Assembly (NCBI GenBank): GCA_040880525.1
Contig: JBBDIG010000033.1
Span: forward strand, 1-64,000
Source: Bacteroidia bacterium
GTDB taxonomy: Bacteria > Bacteroidota > Bacteroidia > CAILMK01 > JBBDIG01
Length of the DNA stretch: 64,000 bases
Direction of reading: 5' to 3'
Shown in pieces: positions 44,338-51,818 of this stretch. Positions within the stretch are counted from its first letter, which is position 1. Every line of letters begins with the position of its first letter. A model generated the notes under the pieces. It was not told where the DNA came from and did not search any database. It saw only the letters and a list, made by a program, of their open reading frames with translations. The translations under genes were made by a program, and so were the position numbers.

Positions 44338-46320
44338 TCAGGAGGCCTCCATTGCCTGCATTTTCGCTGGCTTCTCGGTGAGCGCGCTGATCATCCCCAG
44401 GCGTTGTTCTGCACTTTGGAGAATGTTGCCCAGCATTCCGCTGTAAGAGAGGCCATGGAGTTTAGCCATTTTGTTCAGGTGGCCATCCCAGCACCAACCG
44501 GGATTGGGGTTGGCTTCCAGAAGTTTGGGTGTGCCGTTGCCGTCAATCCTCCAGTCGAAGCGGGAATAGTCGCGGCATTCAAGGCGTTCGGCAAGTTTGA
44601 GGCATGCTTCTTCAAGAAACTTCCGGGTTTCTTCCTGCAGTTCAGCCGGCACTGACTTCAGGTTCCAATAGGGCGACTGCGGATCCCATTTGGCTTCATA
44701 GCCGCAGATCCTGGGAAGCTCCTCCGGCAGGGCAGAATAATCCTCTTCTATTATCGGGAGGATGGTGTAGCTCTCAGGTGTATTCCCGATAATGCCCACG
44801 CTCAGGTCTTTTCCGATCAGAAATTCTTCTACCAGAATAGGCTTTTCCATTCCAATCCGTTCCCGAACCTGATTTATCGCAAAGATCAGTTCACGTGCAT
44901 TATTGGCTACGCTGTTCTGCGTAATTCCAATACTTGAATCACCAAAATTCGGTTTCACAATAACCGGAAAATTAAAGGGAAGCTCAAAGGTCTGATCTTC
45001 GGGCCTGATGAAAAATGCATCGGGGACGGGAATGCCCATTTCTTTGGCGATACCGCGAACCAGCGACTTATCATAGCAATAGGCCAGGCATTGCGGATTG
45101 CTTCCGCTATATGGAATCCCCAGCATCTCAAGCAGGGAAGGCACGTGCAGTTCTTTACGGGCATCGTTGGCAAATCCTTCATCGCACAGGTTGAATACGT
45201 AATCAACTTTGTCTTTTATTTTCACCAGGTCCTGATACATTGTATCGTGGTTGTTCAGGAAACTAAACTGGTATCCCGGCAACTTCGCCAGGGCTTCCTT
45301 CAGTTGGTTGATGGTGTGGTTATCGTCCTCATCCCAGATGCCTTCAGGCTTTACAGGATCTATCTTGGTGGGATCGCCCATGAGCACTGCCACGTGCTTT
45401 TTGCCTTTTGCAGCTTTCTTTGAAACAGGGGTCCATTCCTTCTTTATTTCAGCGGTAACGATGTGGCGGCTGGCCATCATTCCCAGGTCCTGGTTTCGCT
45501 GGCTGTTAGGTGAAATTTCCCCGTGTACGATCACATTACCAAAACCGATTTTTGACAACAGCTTTTCCATTGCTTCCTCGGTATAGAGCCGCTCTGCGTA
45601 AAACCGGTCATCAATCACGCCCTTGTCTACATGGGTGATCACTTCACGGCTCACGAGGCGGTCTCCATCGGCTGATAGCGAGCGCTCCCGAGCTACGAAG
45701 TAGTTCTTGTCAATCCACTCCCATGATCTGGCCTGGAAATTATCTTTCAGATGCTGGCCGTTGGCCACATCCACCAGCAGCTTTCCATCGGGCTTCAGGA
45801 TACGGGCAATCTCGCGCAATATCTTCTGGTCCTCTTTCGGGTTCTCGAAATAGCCGAAGCTGTTGCCGAGGATCATTACCACGTCAAAACTATCAGTCGG
45901 AAAAGGAAGTTTACGGGCATCGCCTTCACGGAATTTCACAGGCAGGTTTTCCTTCTTTACTGAAGCTTTTGCCCGCTGAATGAGGTAACGGGAGCGGTCC
46001 ATGCCTTCGATGTTGGTATAGCCGCGCCTGGCAAATTCCAGGGCATGGCGTCCCTGACCGCAGGCTAAGTCCAGCATGTGTGCATCTTTCGGAATATTGA
46101 GCGTCTTTTCAAAGAGGTCAATTTCTTCCCGCGTAATGTTGATGTCATCCACTACATCAGCGTCAGTCTTTAAATATAGCGAATTGAAGATGCGCCTCCA
46201 CCAGTCGCTCTCTACATATTGTTCCAGATTCTCTACCGGTCCCAGGAATTTACGCTGGGGCTTCACTTTCTTTTGTTGGCCTTGCAGAGGCTTTGCAGGT
46301 TTTACCTTTTGGTTTGTCAT
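44338..46320 (-). CDS. Fusion of class I methyltransferase and D-Ala-D-Ala ligase-like ATP-grasp
   Basis: 660 residues. Residues 1-29 are Lys-rich. Residues ~36-292 form a SAM methyltransferase (MLDLACGQGRHALEFARRGY at 82-101, GDARKLPFPTDSFDVVMILGNSFGYF). A basic linker (293-308) leads to an ATP-grasp enzyme (309-650) with KHVAVLMGDPTK, SLLEMLGIPYSGSNP, FPVIVKPNFGDSSIGI, PILVEEFLIGKDLSVGI and the metal-binding end KLLEANPNPGWCWDGHLNKMA in place of the ligase E-x-N-x-x-P. The ligase would join two carboxyl/amine substrates with ATP; the methyltransferase may modify the product. Neither substrate is known. It stands alone beside the repeat cluster. Confidence 0.82.
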   Translation of the reverse strand: MTNQKVKPAKPLQGQQKKVKPQRKFLGPVENLEQYVESDWWRRIFNSLYLKTDADVVDDINITREEIDLFEKTLNIPKDAHMLDLACGQGRHALEFARRGYTNIEGMDRSRYLIQRAKASVKKENLPVKFREGDARKLPFPTDSFDVVMILGNSFGYFENPKEDQKILREIARILKPDGKLLVDVANGQHLKDNFQARSWEWIDKNYFVARERSLSADGDRLVSREVITHVDKGVIDDRFYAERLYTEEAMEKLLSKIGFGNVIVHGEISPNSQRNQDLGMMASRHIVTAEIKKEWTPVSKKAAKGKKHVAVLMGDPTKIDPVKPEGIWDEDDNHTINQLKEALAKLPGYQFSFLNNHDTMYQDLVKIKDKVDYVFNLCDEGFANDARKELHVPSLLEMLGIPYSGSNPQCLAYCYDKSLVRGIAKEMGIPVPDAFFIRPEDQTFELPFNFPVIVKPNFGDSSIGITQNSVANNARELIFAINQVRERIGMEKPILVEEFLIGKDLSVGIIGNTPESYTILPIIEEDYSALPEELPRICGYEAKWDPQSPYWNLKSVPAELQEETRKFLEEACLKLAERLECRDYSRFDWRIDGNGTPKLLEANPNPGWCWDGHLNKMAKLHGLSYSGMLGNILQSAEQRLGMISALTEKPAKMQAMEAS

Positions 46321-46404
46321 AGTATGCTTTAAAAAATGTGCGCGAAATTATGTTTAAAGCGAATATGAAAGGCAATTTGTTTTGAGGGTCATGCCGGAGG
46401 CCGG

Positions 46405-46442
46405 CAGGTTTCTGAAGGCGTTTGCCTCTGCCTCCTGAAAGA
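46405..46442 (+). pseudogene. Degenerate 3' end of gliding-motility C-terminal domain
   Basis: The stretch GTTTCTGAAGGCGTTTGCC and what follows resembles the intact end at 47,643-47,678 (GTTCCTGAAGGCGTTTACC). It would read SEGVCLCLLK instead of PEGVYLYLLK. There is no upstream part, so it is a remnant. A hairpin TGCCGG/CCGGCA lies just before it (46,392-46,406). Confidence 0.5.
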
Positions 46443-46444
46443 TT

Positions 46445-46552
46445 GTTTTTAAAACCATTTCAATGGTTTGGGTCTTTGTTTGATCGCTATTCCCACGGTT
46501 AAAACCGTGGGCTACGGATGCGACTATTATTTGGCGTTGTGATCGCCATTGG
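46445..46552. repeat. Direct repeat, left copy
   Basis: Contains AAACCATT-tc-AATGGTTT (46,452-46,469) and CCCACGGTT-aa-AACCGTGGG (46,492-46,511). The same order, spacing and flanking words (TGATCGC, GATCGCCATTGG) recur at 47,844-47,951. Confidence 0.65.
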
Positions 46553-46587
46553 ACGAAAATATTGGCCGGGACGGAACAGGTGCTTCA
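46549..46587 (+). pseudogene. Short sorting-domain fragment before element copy 1
   Basis: Encodes DENIGRDGTGAS, the end of the same segment found at 47,139-47,178, 47,385-47,418 and 47,604-47,630 (GENEGWDGTVAS, GENIGWDGTV). The element begins directly after it, as in the other units. Confidence 0.55.
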
Positions 46588-46697
46588 TGTAGGTCCGATT
46601 TGTTATCGGACCATTCCGCGACAGCGGAATATCAGGGCCGGGTAGGAGAGCTGTGTCATCCAGCCATGGTAGCCCGTTGCCGGGCCTGTCCCAATCA
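46588..46697. repeat. TGTAGGTCC element, copy 1 (right end truncated)
   Basis: Begins TGTAGGTCC with hairpins GTCCGAT/ATCGGAC and ATTCCGC-gaca-GCGGAAT. The copy lacks the last ~13 bases and the terminal inverted repeat, and continues directly into copy 2, giving a 110-bp tandem step. Confidence 0.75.
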
Positions 46698-46819
46698 TGT
46701 AGGTCCGATTTGTTATCGGACAATTCCGCGACAGCGGAATATCAGGGCTGGGTACGAGAGCTGTGTCATTCAACCATGGTAGCCCGTTCCGGCTTGTCCC
46801 AATGCAATTGGGACCTACA
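46698..46819. repeat. TGTAGGTCC element, copy 2 (complete)
   Basis: 122 bp with TGTAGGTCC at the left end and GGACCTACA at the right end. Inner hairpins are GTCCGAT/ATCGGAC, ATTCCGC/GCGGAAT and GTCCCAAT-gca-ATTGGGAC. No open frame is apparent, so it would be a non-autonomous element. Confidence 0.8.
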
Positions 46820-46961
46820 TTAACCGACTGATATGGCTTATGCCTTTAAAGTGTTTTATACCGTTCGTGGCTGTGGTTCGCTAATTTGGTTTGAACCTGG
46901 ACTAACATCTTGACCTACGTGATAAATGAGGGCAATACAGTATATTTGACAATAGCTTAAC

Positions 46962-47064
46962 CGCACGCGTTACGCTTTGCTAAACGCGCGCTAACGTGGT
47001 GAGGATAATACACTAAATTTGGTATGCTAAAGCGCACGCGTTGTTAAACGAAACGCGCGCTATC
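46962..47064. repeat. Two copies of a CGCGTT/AACGCG palindrome
   Basis: GCACGCGTT..AACGCGCGC occurs at 46,963-46,991 and again at 47,033-47,060, each with 9-11 bases between the arms. The second copy ends where a sorting-domain fragment begins. The sequence is G+C-rich and unlike its surroundings. Confidence 0.6.
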
Positions 47065-47067
47065 TGA

Positions 47068-47178
47068 GGGCTTTCCAGCCGGATAAGTCCGGCCACGGGC
47101 CAACTCTCGATCTACAACCGCTGTGGCGAACCCAACTGGAAAGGCGAGAATTAAAACCGGAACGGAACAGTTGCCTCA
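47068..47178 (+). pseudogene. Sorting-domain fragment B
   Basis: Reads ATGQLSIYNRCGEPNWKGEN, then an in-frame TAA, then NRNGTVAS. It belongs to the gliding-motility-associated C-terminal domain (consensus -IYNRWGE- ... -WDGT-) of type IX secretion cargo. The element copy 3 starts at the same place as in the other units. Confidence 0.65.
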
Positions 47179-47301
47179 TGTAGGTCCGATTTATTATCGG
47201 ACAATTCCGCGACAGCGGAATATCAGAGCCGGGTAGGAGAGCTGTGTCATTCAGCCGTAGTAGCCCGTTCCTGGCTTGTCCCAATGCAATTGGGACCTAC
47301 A
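47179..47301. repeat. TGTAGGTCC element, copy 3
   Basis: 123 bp, TGTAGGTCC ... GGACCTACA. It carries the same inner hairpins as copy 2, with single-base differences (TTATTATCGG instead of TTGTTATCGG; CCGTAG instead of CCATGG). Confidence 0.8.
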
Positions 47302-47306
47302 TTAAT

Positions 47307-47418
47307 TCGGCTTTCCAGTAGGATAAGTCCGGCCACGGGCCAACTCTCGATCTACAACCGCTGTGGCGAAACCATCTGGAAAGGAGAAAATGAAGGATGG
47401 GACGGAACAGTGGCTTCA
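47307..47418 (+). pseudogene. Sorting-domain fragment C
   Basis: Reads ISPATGQLSIYNRCGETIWK and GENEGWDGTVAS without an internal stop, then runs into the element. With copy 3 it forms a 240-bp unit that is repeated with fragment C plus copy 4. Confidence 0.65.
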
Positions 47419-47542
47419 TGTAGGTCCGATTTATTATCGGACAATTCCGCGACAGCGGAATATCAGGGCCGGGTACGAGATCTGTGTCATTCAGCCGTAG
47501 TAGCCCGTTGCCGGGCTTGTCCCAATGTAATTGGGACCTACA
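47419..47542. repeat. TGTAGGTCC element, copy 4
   Basis: 124 bp. TGTAGGTCC at 47,419 and GGACCTACA at 47,534-47,542. AGCCCG-ttgc-CGGGCT is a perfect hairpin in this copy. It is nearly identical to copy 3. Confidence 0.8.
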
Positions 47543-47547
47543 TTAAT

Positions 47548-47681
47548 TCGGCTTTCCAGCCGGATAAGTCCACAACCGCTGTGGCGAAACCATCTGGAAA
47601 GGAGAAAATATTGGTTGGGATGGAACAGTCATAGGTGAGCCGGTTCCTGAAGGCGTTTACCTGTATTTGTTAAAGCAATAG
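47548..47681 (+). pseudogene. Sorting-domain fragment D with intact C-terminus
   Basis: Compared with fragment C, 23 bases are missing after GATAAGTCC, which shifts the frame. No element is inserted, so the coding end is complete: NRCGETIWKGENIGWDGTVI then GEPVPEGVYLYLLKQ and stop at 47,679-47,681. This shows what the interrupted copies once encoded: the C-terminus of a gliding-motility-type cargo protein whose main part is absent. Confidence 0.7.
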
Positions 47682-47777
47682 ACGATACTGCCGCTCCCCA
47701 TTATTTTAAAGGGAATGTGAGGTGGTGAGGTAGTTCTAACTTTTGTGGTTGGATGTAATCAATTCTTGCAGTCACCG

Positions 47778-47820
47778 CAGGCGGGACGCCTGGGGATAGT
47801 TCACACTCGCCAGAGGCGAG
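47778..47820. repeat. Pair of perfect hairpins
   Basis: CAGGCG-gga-CGCCTG (47,778-47,792) and CTCGCC-aga-GGCGAG (47,806-47,820). They resemble a REP-like pair, inside the enclosed array and just left of the right-hand direct repeat. Confidence 0.6.
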
Positions 47821-47843
47821 CGAGAGCGGTGGTTAGCTGCCAG

Positions 47844-47951
47844 TTTTTAAAACCATTGAAATGGTTAGGGGTGTATGTTTTGATCGCCTTTCCCACGGTT
47901 GAAAACGTGGGCTATGGGTAGTGATTGTGATTGGGTTGCGATCGCTATTGG
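47844..47951. repeat. Direct repeat, right copy
   Basis: AACCATT-ga-AATGGTT (47,851-47,866), then CCCACG/CGTGGG (47,892-47,911) and GATCGCTATTGG, in the same order as in 46,445-46,552. A degenerate third relative, AGCCCACG..TTCTTGGGG, follows at 47,976-47,999. Confidence 0.65.
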
Positions 47952-48111
47952 TTAAATGGCTTTATTAATAAACATAGCCCACGAATTTAATTCTTGGGGC
48001 AAGAGGTTAAACCAAGGAGATGGAAGGGTTTTAACTATTTCCCCTCGTTATAATTGAACGCTTTTTAGTTTTCAGCGTTTCTTAATATTTTAACAGGAAA
48101 AATCATAAACT

Positions 48112-48267
48112 ATGAGCGGCTGCCTGTATATTGTTGCCATTATTCTTGTCATCGGCTGGATACTCGGTTTTTTCTATGGCGATGTAGGAGACCTGATCCA
48201 CATATTGCTGGTGCTGGCAATCATAGCCGTTCTTATTAGAATCATTGGTGGCAGGAGAATTTTATAA
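48112..48267 (+). CDS. lmo0937-type small membrane protein, 51 residues
   Basis: ATG at 48,112 gives MSGCLYIVAIILVIGWILGF, then FYGDVGDLIHILLVLAIIAV and LIRIIGGRRIL. Two hydrophobic helices separated by a Gly-Asp turn and ending in RR is the pattern of the lmo0937/DUF5670 family, small membrane proteins often induced by stress and of unknown function. The length is typical. It lies directly after the repeat cluster, and no RBS stands out beyond ACAGGAA (48,093-48,099). Confidence 0.75.
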   Translation: MSGCLYIVAIILVIGWILGFFYGDVGDLIHILLVLAIIAVLIRIIGGRRIL

Positions 48268-48464
48268 CCATCATTCTTTAAATTACAGGATTTTAATATT
48301 CCCAATCCCGATTTATTTCATAAATTATTTAAAAATTAATCTTTTAATAATTGATCCGATTTTATTCAAAATTATTAAAAAGGGACGTTTGACAATGCTT
48401 CAATTTAAAAAGCACATTTTGCTCTTTATGTGCTTGAAACCATAACTATCCATTTCTTTCACCG

Positions 48465-49061
48465 TTATTTGGCTTTTCTCAGGGGAATGAGTTTGCGCCA
48501 GAAAATATCCGGGTTGTTTTTCGTGATGTTCACAGGGTCGGATACTTCCTGAAGGTCTTCCAGGGTATAAAATACATGCGGATGTTCCTGGCGCAGGAGC
48601 GCTATGATCTGTGGCAAATTCCTGCGTTTTACAACAGAGAATAAAATGCTGATCTTGCCTTCATTTCCCATTCCGTCAATTACGTTTACCCTCAGCCCCA
48701 GTTTCTTGAGATCTCCGGCAAGGGGCGAAGAAGTTTCTGGCGTAATGATACGAATGATCATTTGACCCAGGGCCAGTTTCTGCTCTATGCGCAGGCCGAT
48801 GTAATTTCCTACGGCAAATCCTGCCGCCCAGGAAATGTATGCCAGCGGACTGGTGAGATGCTGCATCAGTTGGCTGATAGCGATAATCCAGATCAGCACT
48901 TCGAAAAATCCCAGGAAGGGCGCTAATTTCTTGTCGCCCCGCGAAATGAAAACGATGCGTAATGTTCCGAGCGATACATCCAGCAAGCGCGCACAGAAGA
49001 TAAGCAACGGAATGATTACCCACCGCACTATTTCCGGGTTCAGATATTCTGCAAAATTCAT
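48465..49061 (-). CDS. UPF0316 family membrane protein
   Basis: 198 residues: three to four helices in the first half (IIPLLIFCARLLDVSLGTLRIVFISRG, LAPFLGFFEVLIWIIAISQ, ISWAAGFAVGNYIGLRIEQKLALG), then a soluble DUF2179-like domain (GMGNEGKISILFSVVKRRNLPQIIALLRQEHPHVFYTLEDLQEVSD). This is the DUF5698+DUF2179 layout of UPF0316 proteins, whose function is unknown. A TACCTTTG -7 element lies 19 bases upstream (49,080-49,087, minus). Confidence 0.88.
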   Translation of the reverse strand: MNFAEYLNPEIVRWVIIPLLIFCARLLDVSLGTLRIVFISRGDKKLAPFLGFFEVLIWIIAISQLMQHLTSPLAYISWAAGFAVGNYIGLRIEQKLALGQMIIRIITPETSSPLAGDLKKLGLRVNVIDGMGNEGKISILFSVVKRRNLPQIIALLRQEHPHVFYTLEDLQEVSDPVNITKNNPDIFWRKLIPLRKAK

Positions 49062-49395
49062 ATCAGGCTATTTTTGGTTCAAAGGTAGAAGGGATGCAGA
49101 ATATTTTAGACACAAAGGCACGAAGAGCACTAAGGTTCACTAATTTTTTTTGGGTTTTAATTTAAGATAGACACGAAGGCGCGAGGGCACAAAGATTTTG
49201 TTTTTTCAGACACGGAGGTGCGAGAGTATTATGTTTCTCAACGTTTTGATTTTTATTCGGTTACAATACTTTATTTCTTAAATATTGTAAATGGTTTTAT
49301 TACATTTTAATATTTAAATAAGCATAATTGACGGCTTTGTATAGGCCTGTGTTGAAGCTGAGGGCATTGTCAGCTAATGGCCTGTCGGTATAAAA
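49062..49395. other. Intergenic region with three imperfect repeats
   Basis: Three copies of a short word of the form (A)GACACnnAGGnnCGAG occur at 49,107-49,130 (TAGACACAAAGGCACGAAG), 49,168-49,191 (TAGACACGAAGGCGCGAGG) and 49,207-49,224 (CAGACACGGAGGTGCGAG), about 61 and 39 bases apart. This word is common between genes in Bacteroidota. The rest is AT-rich with no gene. Confidence 0.5.
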
Positions 49396-49440
49396 ATGCG
49401 CTTTTGGAATTTGCTTTTTCTTTGTTCCATTAATTTAATT

Positions 49441-49925
49441 ATGCAACTATTGGGAAGGAGAACCTTTTTTGATACAAAACCGAACCCGCTTTATATTCTT
49501 ATCAGGATTATGACGGGCACCATATTTCTCTCGGAAGGCATTCAAAAGTTTCTTTATCCTGACTGGCTCGGCTCCGGACGGTTTGAGGGTATGGGTTTTC
49601 TTGCACCTGAATTTTTTGTCGGTTTCGTTGGGTCATTTGAAATTGTCTCAGGAATTCTCCTTCTGATAGGTTTGGCGACCTATGCAGCCGCATTGGTGAT
49701 GCTAATGCTATTCTCATCACCAAATTACCCTTAGCTTTTGGTGAGAACTTTGGCCCCTTCACTTTACGATCTCTGAATACCTACGGCTTCTGGAGCATGG
49801 CGCACGAAATGCGAACTGATTTTGCCATGTGGCTTGGCAGCCTGTTCTTGTTATTAAGCGAGCAGGAAAATGGTCAGTGGATCTGGCCATCAGCCGAGGC
49901 CCGAAACCTTGAAAATTCCCGGTAA
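49441..49925 (+). pseudogene. DoxX-family gene broken by a frameshift
   Basis: The first part reads LIRIMTGTIFLSEGIQKFLY and FEIVSGILLLIGLATYAAAL and is homologous to DoxX at 35.0 kb. Near 49,700-49,710 the homologous frame changes: after VMLML, the continuation AILITKLPLAFGENFGPFTL, then YGFWSMAHEMRTDFAMWLGS and LFLLLSEQENG, lies in another frame and runs to TAA at 49,923-49,925. The first frame stops at 49,732-49,734. Either a real mutation or a sequencing error would explain this. An ATG at 49,396 is an alternative start. Confidence 0.7.
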
Positions 49926-50390
49926 GGATTGGAGTGGGCAGATCAGTCTCTGGCAATTTGCTGCTTTCTCATTTGAAAGAATAAAGTATTACTTCCCTTG
50001 CCCGCTAGGCATCGTGTTTCTTTTCGGGAAGTTGGCGCATTACAAAGCTTTTACTATTCTAAAACCCATACAGTTGGTAAGAGCGAAAATTCTACTCTAT
50101 GAAAGGGCTGTGATTACATGTGCAATTAGCAGAGAATAATTTGACGCGATCAGGAAGAACTGCCGGATCTAATTTATAAATGCCTGAAAATCAATAAAGG
50201 CATTGCAGGATGTCTTACATTATCCTGCAGCAGCATCCTGTATTTTTTCTTCACAATCCTGAAATTATTAAGATTCGCAACGCATTAGGCGTTTGTAAGA
50301 ATCTGAACGAAACGGGCAGGATTGAAGCAAGGACTGAACATAAGTTTGCCTCCACAAATGGTGATGCTTATGGCAGATTCTACTACGATA
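49926..50390. other. Gap between the DoxX remnant and a DUF7793-like gene
   Basis: About 465 bases in which I recognise no gene or repeat. A plus-strand frame runs to 50,139 but has no sensible composition. Confidence 0.4.
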
Positions 50391-50810
50391 ATGCGCGATG
50401 TTTCATTTTCAATGGAGAATGGCATTCTGATCGGAAATTTCCGTGATGACATGATCCTGAACCTTGAAACAGCCATTAACGAAGTAGGCGTAAATCTGAC
50501 AACATCAGCCGGACTTTATCATCCATTTCTTCTGGAACTGAGCAGCGTGAGGTCTTTTACGCACGAGGCGATTCAGTACCTGCTTTTCAGCGCTGGAGTT
50601 AAATATTTTAGTGCTGTAGCTATTGTGGCCGGCCCGATTTGGGCGCGTTTATTCCTGAAGATCATTAAAACTCTGCAAAGTCCGGCCATGCCTGTAAAGC
50701 TTTTTAATAATCGTTCCGAGGCGCTGGATTGGCTGAAAAACCTTGACTCGCAGCAGGATAGTCTTTACAGCGATCAGTTTGATGGGAGAAGTGAAATTCA
50801 AAGTGTTTAA
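50391..50810 (+). CDS. DUF7793-like (STAS/SpoIIAA-fold) protein
   Basis: ATG 50,391 gives MRDVSFSMENGILIGNFRDD followed by MILNLETAINEVGVNL, YHPFLLELSSVRSFTHEAIQYL and a C-terminal MPVKLFNNRSEALDWLKNL. The pattern of a short strand with NG-I-L, a helix with an acidic residue, a central strand and a final helix fits the small STAS-like domain of the DUF7793 group. Frames opening earlier (TTG 50,322; ATG 50,358 or 50,364) add only a low-complexity Met-rich stretch, so I chose the later ATG. Function unknown. Confidence 0.6.
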   Translation: MRDVSFSMENGILIGNFRDDMILNLETAINEVGVNLTTSAGLYHPFLLELSSVRSFTHEAIQYLLFSAGVKYFSAVAIVAGPIWARLFLKIIKTLQSPAMPVKLFNNRSEALDWLKNLDSQQDSLYSDQFDGRSEIQSV

Positions 50811-51263
50811 AATACCCTGTATTCAGGGAGTACGTAAGCAATATTTCTATTAAATTTGTTAAACCAATTAAAGTCTGAAGACGTGACGAACGTAAATACA
50901 AAGCATCAATTGGAACGGGTTTTCAAAGTGCAGAAAGGAGCAGTAACTATTGCCATCAAAGATTCTTATGGCGATGCAGTAGAGGTGGGACTTAAATATG
51001 ACTCATTTCAGATCATAACTTCTCAGCGCAAGGTGGAGCGAAACCACAATAAAGCCTGCGGGCCTTTCGGCTTCCGCTATTTTGCCTGAAGCCAGGTTAC
51101 TTATAAGCGGCACATAGCTTCTTTGAGGCGCTACAAAGATCACAGCTAAATTTTTTTCCTGCGAACATTTTCTTGTACCGGTTATTTCTTTAGAATCGGA
51201 TGAATGGCCCAATATCCGCGCTGCGATGGGCAATTCTTCCATAAAAAGAAATTTAAGGCCAAT
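50811..51263. other. Gap before the YkvA gene
   Basis: About 450 bases. A plus-strand frame from TTG 50,856 to 51,089 and a minus-strand frame from ATG 51,242 to 51,003 are open but overlap each other and match nothing I know. Neither is called. Confidence 0.4.
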
Positions 51264-51818
51264 ATGTCAAAATACAACGGCACAGGATCCAACGGCACTC
51301 CAACACATGTTGTAGGAAATGCCAGGAAAAGGATAGCGGAAGTAACCGGGATGGTTACTGGTAAAGCCAATGAACTCAAGGATTTTATTACGGAAGTGGC
51401 GAAAGATGAGGAGAAGCGGGAAAAGATCCTGAACTCTCCTTTTGTATCGCAAGCGATGAATACAGCAGCAACGGTAGCCACCAGCAGGAATCGCACGCTC
51501 AGGCTCATTCACCGGACCTACCGGAAACTCTCGGAAAAGAGCCATTACAGCGAGCTATGGAGCAATATCTCAGAAAGCACAAAGGTCATGGCGCGCATGG
51601 TCCGTTCCTACGTTTCGGGTAAATACACGCATGTACCCTGGCAGGTGATCCTCAAGGCAACCGGAGCGATGATTTATCTGGTGTGGATCATAGATTTTAT
51701 ACCTGACTTTATTCCTGTGGCAGGTTTGCTTGATGATGCCGTGGTCCTGCTCTGGGTATTTTCGCTCATCTCTGAAGAACTTGAGCGATTCCGGATCTGG
51801 GAGCGGACGCAGGATTAG
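51264..51818 (+). CDS. YkvA-family (DUF1232) protein
   Basis: The start is ATG 51,264 (MSKYNGTGSNGT), the frame to 51,204 being unneeded. The hallmark is IIDFIPDFIPVAGLLDDAVVLLWV near the C-terminus, the membrane-associated core of DUF1232, here preceded by a basic helical region and the phrase VTGMVTGKANELKDFITEVAKDEEKREK. The family is linked to membranes but its function is not established. Its stop overlaps the cmk stop by four bases. Confidence 0.82.
   Translation: MSKYNGTGSNGTPTHVVGNARKRIAEVTGMVTGKANELKDFITEVAKDEEKREKILNSPFVSQAMNTAATVATSRNRTLRLIHRTYRKLSEKSHYSELWSNISESTKVMARMVRSYVSGKYTHVPWQVILKATGAMIYLVWIIDFIPDFIPVAGLLDDAVVLLWVFSLISEELERFRIWERTQD

Larger units (their letters stand above)
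46321..48111. repeat. Repeat cluster between the fusion gene and a small membrane protein
   Basis: About 1.8 kb without a working gene. It holds broken copies of a gliding-motility C-terminal domain, a ~122-bp element with TGTAGGTCC terminal inverted repeats in four copies, two G+C palindromes of CGCGTT/AACGCG type, and a hairpin pair at 47,778-47,820. A ~107-bp direct repeat encloses the array. Short frames such as those at 46,549-46,782 and 47,284-47,634 only read through these repeats. Confidence 0.7.

Noticed and set aside
46549-46782. Open plus-strand frame of 77 codons
   Set aside because: It reads through a sorting-domain fragment and two element copies; the encoded text changes with each repeat copy and is no protein family.
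47284-47634. Open plus-strand frame of 116 codons
   Set aside because: Same cause: it joins the end of element copy 3, fragment C, element copy 4 and a shifted fragment D.
48410-48435. Hairpin AAGCACAT/ATGTGCTT after the small membrane protein
   Set aside because: Perfect 8-bp arms but a 10-base loop and no T-run; too weak to call a terminator.
49107-49224. Possible CRISPR-like array of GACAC words
   Set aside because: Only three imperfect short words at unequal spacing (61 and 39 bases), no conserved spacers and no cas genes.
50856-51089. Plus-strand frame of 77 codons starting at TTG
   Set aside because: No ATG, no recognised domain, overlaps the above frame; kept as gap content.
51003-51242. 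Minus-strand frame of 79 codons
   Set aside because: It lies largely in the gap before the YkvA gene, overlaps another open frame, and I recognise nothing in it.
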